A DNA stretch of 36,440 bases from Candidatus Pullibacteroides excrementavium (lineage in GTDB: Bacteria > Bacteroidota > Bacteroidia > Bacteroidales > P3): contig JADIMZ010000131.1 of NCBI GenBank assembly GCA_017694335.1, positions 1-36,440 on the forward strand. The letters are read 5' to 3'. This document shows, one piece after another, positions 1 to 10,200 of the stretch. The notes under the pieces are model-generated. The model was not told where the DNA came from. It did no database searches and saw only the letters and a list, made by a program, of their open reading frames with translations. Made by a program: the position numbers and the translations under genes. Positions within the stretch are counted from its first letter, which is position 1; every line of letters starts with the position of its first letter.

Positions 1-64
1 GACCACTCCGGCATCTTTCCTTGCAGTCGCCCCAAATAACCCTCGCAGAACCGAAATTTATTGA

Positions 65-97
65 AAAGTGGAGCCTACTCCCTGTAAACTCCACTTT
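65..97 (-). terminator. Stem-loop after tRNA-Lys, probable terminator
   Basis: A 9-bp perfect inverted repeat (AAAGTGGAG at 65-73, CTCCACTTT at 89-97) lies 29 bases beyond the 3' end of the minus-strand tRNA. On the minus strand the second arm ends in a T run, as expected of an intrinsic terminator. A second short palindrome (CGAGAATCATTCTCG, 109-123) sits between it and the tRNA. Confidence 0.5.
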
Positions 98-125
98 CCT
101 TTCCGCGAGAATCATTCTCGGTTCG

Positions 126-198
126 TGGTCACGCTGGGATTCGAACCCAGGGCCCCGTCCTTAAAAGGGATGTGCTCTACCGGCTGAGCTACGTGACC
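126..198 (-). tRNA. tRNA-Lys (anticodon UUU)
   Basis: The minus strand folds into a complete 73-base cloverleaf. It has a 7-bp acceptor stem (GGTCACG with CGTGACC), a D stem GCTC/GAGC, an anticodon loop CTTTTAA that puts TTT at the anticodon, and a T arm CTGGG-TTCGAAT-CCCAG. The discriminator base is A and CCA is not encoded, so it must be added after transcription. It decodes AAA and AAG lysine codons. One oddity is an A-C mismatch as the second pair of the anticodon stem (CATCC against GGACG). A good promoter lies about 80 bases upstream. Confidence 0.95.
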
Positions 199-278
199 TC
201 CGGAAACAATATATCTGGTTTTACCCAAGAGCTCTCCGGCATACCGATTCTACGCCCGGGTTTCACCGGAAAGGGCTG

Positions 279-308
279 CAAAGGTAGATATTTTTTTGAA
301 AACTGCAA
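279..308 (-). promoter_or_regulatory. Bacteroidota-type promoter of tRNA-Lys
   Basis: On the minus strand there is a -33 TTG (complement of 306-308), a 19-base spacer and TACCTTTG (complement of 279-286). This is an exact match to the TAnnTTTG -7 element used by the primary sigma factor of Bacteroidota. It points at the tRNA-Lys gene, whose 5' end is at 198. Confidence 0.75.
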
Positions 309-362
309 AACCGGCTTCGATTTTCTCAAACAAAACGTCCTCCGGACAGCCAGTCTTCCGAC

Positions 363-1514
363 TTAATCCGGAATATCCTTCTTGCGCGTGAAACGCAAAG
401 CCTTGACCAGCCAGTTTGGCAGCGGCTTGGTGGCATCGAAGCGTTGCAGGTTCAGGAAGAGATTCCATTTCTTCATGATAGGAACCCGGCAAGTCTCCAC
501 ATACTCGATCAAAGTGCCCGAAGGATCCTCGTTATAGGCGAAATGCCCGGCCGCATCCCCCATATCGAAATTGGGATTCTGCCGGATGCTGTCCACCGTA
601 AAGGGCGAACCCAAAGCCTCGGCATAATCACGCAAGGTATTGATGTTCCGGATATCGTAACAAATCTGAATGAAACCCAATTCGCCCCAGAAACGGTTCT
701 CGAAAATCTTATGCACCGGCGTAGGACGATCCAAGGCTTGTACCAGTTCTATTTCCGAAGGACCGAGCAGCCGGGAGAAGCCTCCGGTCCGAGCCTGGCC
801 ATGCCCCAGCAGCACCCGGCGGAAACGGCATCCCGGCGTGCCTTGCTGGCTCAAATCCTTGAATTCCCCTTCTTCTTCGCTGCACACATGGTCGTAGCCT
901 AACATATCCCGGTAGAATGCCTTGCACTTCTCGATGTCCTCACAGCCCACTATCGCCCCGAAAACACCGCCCGTCAGCTTGCCTTCCTTGGCAAACCACG
1001 CACCTTCCGCCCCCACCTGCACCATCTGGAAGAGGTTGCCGTCCGGGTCCTTGACGTAGAAATAATCCCGGCCTTGGGAATCCTTGTAAATCTCGGTCAC
1101 ATAAGCGCCTTTTTCCATATAGAGCTTATGCGTTGCCGCGGCATCCTTGCATTTGATCTTGCAGGCATAAATCCCGTAATCGCCCGGAAGGACCTGGAAT
1201 TCAGGCGCACGAGGAGGGAAATCCCGATGCTGCCAAATCTCAAAACCACCGCCGCCTTGCAGATTGACCGCTAAAACAGCCCTACGGTTACGCGGCTTGC
1301 CTCCAGTATAGGGCAACATGTATTCGGCCGGCGCCCGCTCATCGAAAATAATGGCATCGACCCCGAAATATTCGTTATACCAGCGCCAAGCCGAAGCCAC
1401 ATCGCGTACGCCGATACCCACCTGCTGGATTCCTGAAATAATAGGCCGTTGCTTATCGGGAATCGAAATCCCAGCCGATCCATCCGGTTTGTCAAATGTA
1501 GGATTGTTTGCCAT
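363..1514 (-). CDS. VOC-superfamily protein with two glyoxalase/dioxygenase-like modules
   Basis: A 383-residue soluble protein with two copies of the vicinal-oxygen-chelate fold. Module one is at about residues 28-170 (start GIQQVGIGVRD, end DPDGNLFQMVQV). Module two is at about 183-345 (GGVFGAIVGCEDIEKCKAFYR, end DPSGTLIEYVET). The DPDG/DPSG turns before the last strand of each module are typical of glyoxalases, dioxygenases and bleomycin-resistance proteins. The first strand of module one has Gln where many metal-binding members have His, and only module two has a clear Glu in the final strand, so metal binding and substrate are uncertain. A basic tail (about 350-383) follows the fold. It lies 116 bases downstream of the SDR gene on the same strand and could be cotranscribed. 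The ATG at 1514 is preceded by A/T-rich sequence without a clear Shine-Dalgarno. Confidence 0.85.
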   Translation of the reverse strand: MANNPTFDKPDGSAGISIPDKQRPIISGIQQVGIGVRDVASAWRWYNEYFGVDAIIFDERAPAEYMLPYTGGKPRNRRAVLAVNLQGGGGFEIWQHRDFPPRAPEFQVLPGDYGIYACKIKCKDAAATHKLYMEKGAYVTEIYKDSQGRDYFYVKDPDGNLFQMVQVGAEGAWFAKEGKLTGGVFGAIVGCEDIEKCKAFYRDMLGYDHVCSEEEGEFKDLSQQGTPGCRFRRVLLGHGQARTGGFSRLLGPSEIELVQALDRPTPVHKIFENRFWGELGFIQICYDIRNINTLRDYAEALGSPFTVDSIRQNPNFDMGDAAGHFAYNEDPSGTLIEYVETCRVPIMKKWNLFLNLQRFDATKPLPNWLVKALRFTRKKDIPD

Positions 1515-1630
1515 CTTAAATCAATTAATTGTTCCTTGTTAAAATCTTTAAAAATCCAGCCGCCTCCTGCCTCCTGAAAAAAATCCGTAAAAGCCCCGTC
1601 TCCAAGAGGGTTCAAATGAGTTGACCCGCC

Positions 1631-2419
1631 TCAGTTAGGTTTCACCTTCCCGGCAAGCCTGTAATACAAAGCCGGGATATAGCGGCGGAAATACACCATC
1701 AGCACATCGATCCGGCACACATAGACTTCCTTTTTGGAACGGCGCACCGCCTTCATAATCCTTCTCGCGCATTCCTCGGCCGAAATGCCGTTCTTCTGCC
1801 CGTGATCCATCACCCCGTGTTCCGCTCCGGTAGCCGTAAGCGCATGCAGGGAAACATTGGTCAGAATCCGTCCCGGGCAGACTACCGTCACTTTGATGCC
1901 GTATTGGGCATTCTCCGCCCGCAGGGTCTCGTAAAAACCGTGCATGGCATGCTTGGCTGCCGAATAAGCCGAACGTTGCGGGAAACCGAACACTCCCACA
2001 ATGCTGCTGATAGCCACAAAATGTCCTTTCTTTCGAGCCAGCATGGAAGGCAACACCGCCTTGGCCAACTGTACCCCGCCGAAATAATCCACCTGCATGA
2101 TGCGCCGGTCTATCTCCATCGGAGTCTCCACCACCAACGAACGCTGGCTGATTCCCCCGTTATTGACCAAGATATCCACATAACCGAAACGTTCCAAAAC
2201 CGTCTTGGCTGCTGCATCCAAACTGGCCGGGTCGGCCAAATCCAAACATACGATAAAGCATTTCTCCGGATACGCGCATTCCGCCTTGACCCTTTCCAAC
2301 TCAGCCTCCTTGCGTGAAGACAATATCACTATAGCCCCTTTCTGAGACCAAGCTTTCGCCAACGCTTCTCCGATACCCGAAGAAGCCCCTGTTATCCAAA
2401 CGATTGTACTCTCTTCCAT
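1631..2419 (-). CDS. SDR-family NAD(P)-dependent oxidoreductase
   Basis: A classical short-chain dehydrogenase/reductase of 262 residues. It has the Rossmann cofactor motif TGASSGIG (residues 10-17), the NNG motif (86-88), the catalytic Ser at about 138-139, and YSAAK with Tyr152 and Lys156, followed by VCPG. Length and motif spacing match the classical SDR group; the substrate cannot be read from sequence. The open frame extends to 2500, but the added residues have no SDR counterpart, so I chose the ATG at 2419, where the first strand (IVWITGASS) begins in the usual place. A second ATG eight codons upstream is possible. It is divergent from the adhesin pseudogene and upstream of the VOC gene on the same strand. 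Confidence 0.88.
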   Translation of the reverse strand: MEESTIVWITGASSGIGEALAKAWSQKGAIVILSSRKEAELERVKAECAYPEKCFIVCLDLADPASLDAAAKTVLERFGYVDILVNNGGISQRSLVVETPMEIDRRIMQVDYFGGVQLAKAVLPSMLARKKGHFVAISSIVGVFGFPQRSAYSAAKHAMHGFYETLRAENAQYGIKVTVVCPGRILTNVSLHALTATGAEHGVMDHGQKNGISAEECARRIMKAVRRSKKEVYVCRIDVLMVYFRRYIPALYYRLAGKVKPN

Positions 2420-2677
2420 CGCTAATAGTCTGTTCGTCAGCATCCGTTTGCCCGTTCCACGCCGGGTTTCCAACCCGCATTTCCAGGCTTTGCCCAACAA
2501 TGGAACGCTGCAATGGAATCCGTCCCTTGCACCCTCATATACCCGGCCTCAAACCAAACCGGCCTCAAATCACGGATTCCAACCGGCTAAATTATACTTT
2601 TTGCCGCACATAGACTGACTTTTCCATTTTTTCCCCTTTTTCATCGGGAAACGCATCAATCATGCAAAACCAACCAC

Positions 2678-5677
2678 ATGAAGCCAAAACAGTTCCTATC
2701 TCTATGCACGCTCTTGCTGTGCATTGGGGCAATGCGTGTGCAAGCCCAGACCGAAATCCCGTTCAAACTGGACTTTGAACAGGAAAGCAGCCAATGACTT
2801 TTTGCCAACGACAGCGTCAACCAATGGGTAAGAGGCAACAAAGCCTACAACGGCGACGAGTCCCAGTACGGCTTGTACATCAGCAATACCCAAGGAGCCT
2901 CCAACAAATACGATGGATACCAGACACAAGTATCCCACGCTTATTTCATGGTGCAAATACCCCAAGGCGGAGCCTTGCTGGAATTCGACTACCGGCTTCA
3001 AGGAGAAGGCGATGAATAGACGGCCTAAAGGTGAGCATTGTGGATACCGCGCAAAAACCGGTTGCCGGATTCGGGATGCCAATTGCAGACGGGCAATACG
3101 TTAGGCAAACAAGCTGGACAACCGCCCAGCTGCCCCACCCCTGCCGATCTTCAAATCAGCCAGAACACAGGGCATTCCGCCCTTCTCTCCTGGGTATCGG
3201 ATGCCGATGCCTTTGAACTGCGCTATTTCCCCACGGCAGACACCCAGAACATGCAAACACTTTATCCGACGGCATCTCCCGCCGAACTGACCTCCTTGCA
3301 AGGCGATACGGAATATTCGGTATGCCTCCGGGCCATCTGCTCAGCCGGCGACACCAGCCTGACAGCAAGCTTGCAGTTTGCCACGCCGGTAACCTGCCAA
3401 GCCGTAAGCAATCTAAGCGTAGACTCCATAAGCAGTTCCTCGGCCCTTATCAGCTGGAGCAAGTCCGATGCCGGCAATTACCAAGTCCGCTACAGTCTGG
3501 CCGATGCAGAAAGCGCAAGCACGCTCTCCACGACAGATACCTCGATCCTGCTGCCCGGACTGGAAGCTGCCAGTCAATACCAAGTCTCCGTCCGCGCCAT
3601 TTGCGGGGAAGGCGATACCAGCCGCTGGAGCAGCCTTTCCTTTGCCACGCAATGTGCCGCGCAAAGCCTCCCCATCATAGAAAGCTTTGAAGAAGGCAGC
3701 ATGCCGCTCTGCTGGGAAGAAGAAATCCTTGTACCCAATTCCGGTTCAACCACCTATTGGAGCGTATCCAGCGAAGAATCCACCGATGGAGGGTATTCAG
3801 CCGTTTTCAACAGTCACAACCTCCCCGAGGACGCAAGCGCCAGATTGTACAGTCCCGAATTTGAAGCCAACCATGCCATTAGGCTTTCGTTCTGGTTCAC
3901 CCATACCATAGGCAGCAACCTTGAAGAAATAATCATTGCAGGCTATAGAAGCACGACCGGGCAGGAAACCGTTCTGGACACATTGTCCATAGCCTCCGAT
4001 TTTACTTTCCATTCCTACACGCTGCCCGATGTTACCGATGGCCGAATCTATTTTGAAGGCATCAGCCAATATAAGGAAGACATGTACATAGATGATATCC
4101 GGATAGAAGGCCTGTTCGGCACGGACCTTGCCGTGATGGGCATCGACCCGATCAACCCGGTCAGCGTCGTGGAAAGCGTGCCTGTAAGCGTGCGGTTGCA
4201 AAACAAAGGCACGGAAACTTATTCCGGATCTGTCAGCCTGTCCTTGATTGACCCAAACGGAAACACGGTGGCCACCGAACAAATCGAAGTAGAAGAACTG
4301 GCATCGAACGACACGCTTCCTTACCAATTCAAGGCCGATTTCCCGATTCCCGAATACGGGACATTCATAGCCAGCGTCCAAATCCAAGCCGAAGGCGATG
4401 AAAACCCGGCCAACGACAAGGCCAGCACGGAAATAGAACATTACAAGCCTTTCTCCACGCCTTACAGCACCTCTTTTGCATACGGCGACAGCACGCTTGA
4501 CTACATCGCGGTACAGGACCTGAACAAAGACGATATAAGCTGGAGCCGTCAACCTGCCGCCGGATACCAATGCACCTATAGTTCCAAAGAAGCCAGCAAC
4601 GACCTGCTAATCCTGCCCGCCATCCTCCTCAGGCCGGGAGAATACCAAATCATGGCAGAAGTGGGCGGCGTGGATGCCTGCTTTCCGGAAAACGCGGCCC
4701 TCTATATGGCCGGCAGCACAGAAAACATGTTGCAGGATTCTGCCCTTGCCAAAATTGAAAACCTTTTTGCCCCGTCCCACGCTTTGACAGCGAAAGTAGC
4801 CGTGGAAGAAGAGCAAGTGGCCTACTTCGGCATCCTGGCCTACAGCGAACGGGACCAGATGGGCCTCAATGCCATTTCCTTCTCCGTAATCCAACAAGTC
4901 TATAGCATACAGGCCGACATCTGCCAAGGAGAAACCTATCTGTTCAACGGGCAGGAACTCAGCCAAAGCGGAACTTATGCCGACACTTTGGTTTCATCTT
5001 CGAACATGGACAGCATCGTCAACCTGTATCTGAAGGTCCATCCCACCTACCTGTTCGAACTCGACACTGTGATCTGCGAAGGTTCCAGCCTTGCCTTTGG
5101 CGGCATCACCTATACCGAAAGCGGGGATTACGAAAAGACCCACAAAACGGCCTTTGGCTGCGACAGCACCTATCTGCTCCGCTTGGAAGTATTGCCCAAG
5201 CCAGAGCCTCCTGTCATTGAAGAGAAGACCGAAAACGGAACCCGGATGTTAATATCCAACTGCGAGGATGGCAACCAATGGTACAAAGACAACGCGGCTA
5301 TCGAAGGAGAGAACGAATCCCGCTACATCCTGACCAGCAATGGGGAATACTATGCCACCGTCAATAACGGATGCGTTGAGTCCGACCCTTCCAACATCAT
5401 CAAGATTACCGACGTGGCCAACGATGCGATGAACGCGGCCGCAGGCCTCGCCCTGTACCCCAACCCCGCCGGGGACAAGGTGAACCTCCGAATCCAGCAC
5501 GGATCCATCCTGCGCGTGGAAATCTTCAGTGCCAACGGCAAGCGAATCCTGACCGAAGAAAACCTCTCGGCTCAATCCTGGCAACACGATGTCCATGCAT
5601 GGGCATCCGGCCTTTACATCGTGAACGTGCAAACCACCGAAGGCAATTCTTCGTTCAAGCTGCAAATCAGCAAATAA
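2678..5677 (+). pseudogene. Broken large T9SS adhesin-like gene (FN3, cleaved-adhesin-like, sorting domain)
   Basis: The ATG at 2678 opens a good signal peptide (MKPKQFLSLC..., ending VQAQ), then TGA at 2795-2797 interrupts the frame. Related sequence continues in the same frame (LFANDSVNQWVRGNKAYNG...) to a TAG at 3017-3019. It then shifts by one base (GLKVSIVDTAQKPVAG...), and returns to the first frame near 3135. From there it is open to 5677. The open part holds two FN3 domains (each starting at a Cys, CPTPADLQIS and CQAVSNLSVD), a cleaved-adhesin/MAM-like domain, a CARDB-like domain, a second jelly-roll domain, two CxG...GTYxDTL repeats, an Ig-like domain and a T9SS type A sorting domain (LYPNPAGDK... 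GLYIVNV). The 3038-5677 frame alone has no signal peptide, so it is unlikely to be exported. The second shift may hide a deletion of some tens of residues. A sequencing error is the alternative explanation. Confidence 0.8.
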
Positions 5678-5690
5678 TCTCTACAACGCC

Positions 5691-5740
5691 AAAGCGGTGT
5701 GCCAGTTTCCAGTTTCCAACCACTGGCACACCGCTTTTCT
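5691..5740 (+). terminator. Strong intrinsic terminator after the adhesin pseudogene
   Basis: A perfect 15-bp stem (5691-5705 with 5723-5737, AAAGCGGTGTGCCAG and its complement) with a 17-base loop is followed by TTTTCT. It lies 14 bases after the stop codon. The A run on the other side may make it work in both directions. Confidence 0.88.
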
Positions 5741-5993
5741 GTCAGAAAACAATCAAAACAACCTTTCATAAGACGAAAAATTTTCGCCTGCGCCCTATTA
5801 TCGGCCAAGCTTCTATGGGCAGGAACAGGACAAGCCCATGGCTTGGGACAATGCCACTACCGAACATTGCATTTCAAGCAAGAAAAACAGCTTATCCGGC
5901 ATATTGTACTTCTTAAAAAAATAACAACATACAAATCAATATTTTACAAAAACATAGTTCGATAAAACCGATTTCGCGCGATATATAAATAAG
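5741..5993. other. Gap before the helix-hairpin-helix gene
   Basis: About 250 bases with no convincing gene. The last 80 bases are A/T-rich and should carry the promoter of the next gene, but I find no exact TAnnTTTG element. Open frames here overlap the terminator stem and look accidental. Confidence 0.5.
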
Positions 5994-6920
5994 ATGAGAA
6001 CCAAACGCGAAATCAAAAAACGCATAAGCCAGTTTATCCAATACCGGATTCTCGGAGCATCCCGTACAAGACTTCTACGGATAAGTTATTTCATGGCATT
6101 GACCAAACGGGATCGCCAAGCCATCCGCGTCCTGCTGGTACTGATTGCCGCCACCATCGCTTTGCGGGCCTGGGGTATTGTCAAACCAGCCAAGGAATGG
6201 GGCATCGCCGAGTTAGGAAATCCGTTCGCCATGAACGAGGCCTATCTGGAGACCCGTTTCTACCAGGAATCCCATTCGTATCAGAGCACGGGATATGCGG
6301 ACAAGAATGCCCGTTATGCCAGCAACAAAGAATCGACATACAGCAAAAATCACGGCACAAGCAGCAAAACCCCATTGTATACCGGAAGCAAGAGACAGGA
6401 TTCCTCGACATACCGCTACGCAAGCCGATACACACCGCCTTCGTATATGGTCAAAAGGAAATTCCGCGTGGATCTCAACAAGGCCGATACCTTCGACTTG
6501 CAGGAGCTGAGGGGTATCGGCTCGGTCTATTCCAAACGAATCATCGCCTACCGGGAAAAATTAGGCGGGTTCGTGCATCCCCGCCAATTGCGTGAAGTCT
6601 GGGGCATCGATTCCCTGCTATACCAACGCATCGCGCCGTCCGTTTATATCGAAAATCCGCAATTGCGGAAACTCAAAGTGAACCAAGCCGACCTCTACAC
6701 GCTCAAAAGCCATCCGTACCTGGACTATTACCAAGCCAAGGAAATCTACTTGCACCGACTCAAATACGGTCCCTTTTCGGACATAGAGCAAATCCGACAG
6801 GTCAACCTGATGGACTCCGGGACGTTTTCACGCCTGTATCCCTACCTGAGCATTGAAAACACAAAAGAAAATGAAACGCAGGCAGCCGACGACACAGCAA
6901 CAAAAAATTCTTCACCATAA
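5994..6920 (+). CDS. Membrane-anchored helix-hairpin-helix protein (ComEA-like)
   Basis: A 308-residue protein with one N-terminal transmembrane helix (about 45-62, IRVLLVLIAATIALRAWGI) after a basic stretch. A low-complexity Ser/Tyr/Lys-rich linker (about 85-150) follows, then two helix-hairpin-helix regions at about 158-210 (DLNKADTFDLQELRGIGSVY) and 225-285 (KVNQADLYTLKSHPYLDYYQ). HhH motifs bind DNA without sequence preference, and ComEA-type proteins bind DNA during uptake, but Bacteroidota carry many such proteins of unproven role. The second HhH copy lacks the usual G-[IV]-G and may be structural only. The charged N terminus supports the ATG at 5994; ATG 6093 is an alternative. The last residues are polar (KENETQAADD). 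Confidence 0.8.
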   Translation: MRTKREIKKRISQFIQYRILGASRTRLLRISYFMALTKRDRQAIRVLLVLIAATIALRAWGIVKPAKEWGIAELGNPFAMNEAYLETRFYQESHSYQSTGYADKNARYASNKESTYSKNHGTSSKTPLYTGSKRQDSSTYRYASRYTPPSYMVKRKFRVDLNKADTFDLQELRGIGSVYSKRIIAYREKLGGFVHPRQLREVWGIDSLLYQRIAPSVYIENPQLRKLKVNQADLYTLKSHPYLDYYQAKEIYLHRLKYGPFSDIEQIRQVNLMDSGTFSRLYPYLSIENTKENETQAADDTATKNSSP

Positions 6921-7202
6921 GAAAAACCACAGCAAGCCATCGCAGGAAAACCATCGCCCAAGACCGCCCCCTTGCGTCCACAGAATCCAAAACCGCGACC
7001 GAAACCTCAAAAAATGACAATAATGCAAAACCCATACAAGATGAAAAACGACCAAGACATCCTGAACCAAGCCCCAAACCAACAGCAGACCCCACAACAA
7101 AACCCGCAAAGCCAGCCCAAGACATTGCCGGAAGAAAAACGCAAAAGCAAAGGAGGCATCCGCCACCGTCCAAGGCTATTCCGAAAGCTTTCAAAAACAA
7201 GC
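6921..7202 (+). other. T-poor A/C-rich tract upstream of the adhesin gene
   Basis: About 280 bases that on the plus strand are very rich in A and C with few T. The adhesin frame stays open through it from 6972, giving a Pro/Gln/Lys-rich translation unlike a signal peptide. It may be leader sequence or a real N-terminal extension. No promoter match is seen, so the downstream gene may be read together with the HhH gene. Confidence 0.4.
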
Positions 7203-10200
7203 ATGAATCTGTCCACCCATAGGCATCTGGCCGGAAAACACATCCATACACGGCAATCGCTCCGAATGCTTTGCTGGCTGCTGCTCGGATGTTTCGGAAC
7301 GCAACTCCATGCCACCGAGTCCACTACCGCAGCGGCCCGGCCGAATCCGCACGCGCAAACCACCTATTCGCAAACCGAAAACCTCGTGCAGCTGCCTTTT
7401 TACGAAGGATTCGAAAAATGGGAAAACGGGATTCCGGTTGGCTGGAAGACTTACGACCAGAACCAAGACGGGACAGGCTGGCAGGAAAGCACTGAAAACG
7501 CTCGAAACGGCCATTGCGCCATGTATGGCTATAACCGGGACAATTACGCGATGGACTGGTTGGTATCGCCCACGCTCCATTTGGACAAAGACTGTTTCCT
7601 GAAATTCCATTACAGGGTCAGGAGCGACGTGAACAAGGAAAACCTCAGCATCTACCTCTCCACATCGGGCAACGACATCATGGCCTTGCAGGAACATCTG
7701 TTATTGCAAATCATCGAAGCGACCAACACCGAATACCAAGAAGTGAGCATAGACCTCTCGGATTTTACCGGTCAGGATGTCAATATCGGCATCTTAGCAC
7801 ATTCGGCCAAAGACCGTTACGGAATCTATATCGACGATTTCTCGGTAGTTTCCTGCTACGCACCCGTATCGGCGCAAATCGTGGGCATCGGCCAGCATGA
7901 AGCCTATGTCTCCTATCAGAACCCGGAAAACACGAGCAATTCCGGCACGGAAGCCCATATCGCGTACCGGATCTTAAAAACGATACCGCAATCCGGCCAA
8001 TATATTACAGAAACAAACGGGAAAAAAGACAATCCGCTGACAGACACCCTTTGGCAGGAGCTGCACAGCCGTCAAAGTCCGGCCTGGCTTCGGAATCTGG
8101 ATATCAGCACGCCTTACGAAGTCCAAGTCCGCAACCTTTGCCAGGACGAGGATACAAGCCGCCCCGTAATCCTGCAATTCCAAACCGCCTGCCCCCTGCA
8201 CGGGCTTCCTTTCACCGAGAACTTCAGCCATGTCCATGAAGGCGAAATCCCAGACTGCTGGGACAATTCCGAAGGTTCCGAAACCAATCCTAAATATCGC
8301 TGGAACGTCCCCGCCGAAACCGACCCTGACGAAGAAATCGGCAGATACCTCCTTTTCAACAACAAACTCTCGGCAAAAGGTCGGAACAATTACCTCAAAA
8401 CACCTTTGATCCATACCACCGGGCAAGAAAGCCTGCGGCTGTCGTTCAGCTATATCAACAATGAAGGTCAACGGGAAAACCCATCCTTGCTTTCCGTCTA
8501 TTCCACACTCGATGCCGGCCTCAGCTACGACACCATTGCCCGCCATCTCCATTCAGGCACAACTTGGAAGGATACCACCATTCTATTGCATTTAAAACAT
8601 CCTGTATCAACCATTTCAAAAGCGGAAATAGAAGGAGGGAACCATTTGCAAATCGTCTTCGAGGCGGTCAGCAATTACGGCTTCGGCCGGGTGGGCATCG
8701 ACAATTTCAGCCTGACTTCCTTCGAATGCCCTCCGCCATACAATGTCAGAGTGTCGGACATTACCGGCTCATCGGCAAGGATATCCTGGCAGTCGGGCGC
8801 CGCACGGCATAGGATTTCGTATTTTCCCCAAGGACAAGCCGAACAAAGCTTCCATCTGTTTTCCGATACCTGTTCTGCTTTACTGAGCGAATTACGACCC
8901 GGCACCGAATACGAAGTCCGGATAGAAGCCATTGCCTCCAACGGTGATACCAGCCAAGCTGCAACCGCTTATTTTGAAACGCCTTGCACTGCCGTTCCCT
9001 TACCGTACAGAGAAGGCTTTGAAAATGTAGCTTTGGGCGATTTCCTGCCTCCTTGCTGGACGGAAACGGTGCTGGCAAGCGACCCCGATGCCGATTTCTA
9101 TTGGGAATGTTCCAACATGGGCATCGATGCCGCCGAAGGAACATCCTATCTGTATTTCTACAGTTTCGGCTTGGCAAAGGGAGCGCATTCCCGCGTTTCG
9201 ACCCCTCTGTTGGAAGCCCATTCCAGCGTGGAAGTCTCTTTCAAATTGTATCATTGGCGCGAATTTTCCGGACAGGAAAAACTGATTGTCAGCTATTCCG
9301 ATACTCGCTATCCCGATAAAACATTCCCCATCGACACTATCTCATGCGATTTCAGCCACGACACGGAAGGAGGCTGGACAGGCTACGCCTATCGCCTGCC
9401 GGAGTTTTCGCAAGGGCGAATCCACTTTGAAGCCATCGGCCAAAGAGGCCAGAATATCCTAATCGACCAACTGGAAGTCAAAACCATACCGTCCATCGAT
9501 CTGCAAATAGGACTATCCTCTCATTCATACGCTTTTGGCGATGCCGACAGCCTTCAGTTCGCTTTCAGGCTCAGCAATTCCGGTGCGTTAGATTTTAACG
9601 GAAAGGCAGATATCCGTCTCAAAATAAAGACAAATGGAAACAGGCTTGCCGGCGATAGCCTGCTCCATCAAATCGACTTTTCGGCAAACCCGCTCCCAAC
9701 TGCCGAAAGCCGGAATTTCATTTTCGAAAAGCCCTTTACCTTAAAAGGATACGGACAGCATCAAATTTCCTTGACATTGAATGCTTCCGGGGACACCCAA
9801 ACAGGAAACGACACGGCCAGCTTCCACATCCTGCATTACCCATCCATCGAAATCCCGGCAAACACCGGATTAAGCCTATCCGATTTCAACCCCGCTCATA
9901 TCTCTGTCTTCGACTTGAACCAAGACGGCATCACATGGGAAAGACGTCCGGACGGTTCGTACCATTGCCCGCCTCAATCCGAATGGGATTCAGACGATCT
10001 CCTGATCCTGCCGGCCATGCATCTTGAACCCGGCATCTACCATGTATCGGCCCTGGCCGAAGGCGAACGCTTTGACCGGCCGGAAAGCATGGCGCTCTAC
10101 CTGTTTCCTGCCACATGGCCCTCCACAGTTCTCCATGCATTCCCGCTATCCGCATCCTGCCTGGAATCCGGCAAACGGATAGGTGCAAGCTTCGATTTCT

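Noticed and set aside
2795-2797. TGA read as Trp by an altered genetic code
   Set aside because: Other genes here end at TGA in the expected place (for example the SUI1 and EEP genes), and a TAG plus a frameshift follow in the same gene, so decay is simpler.
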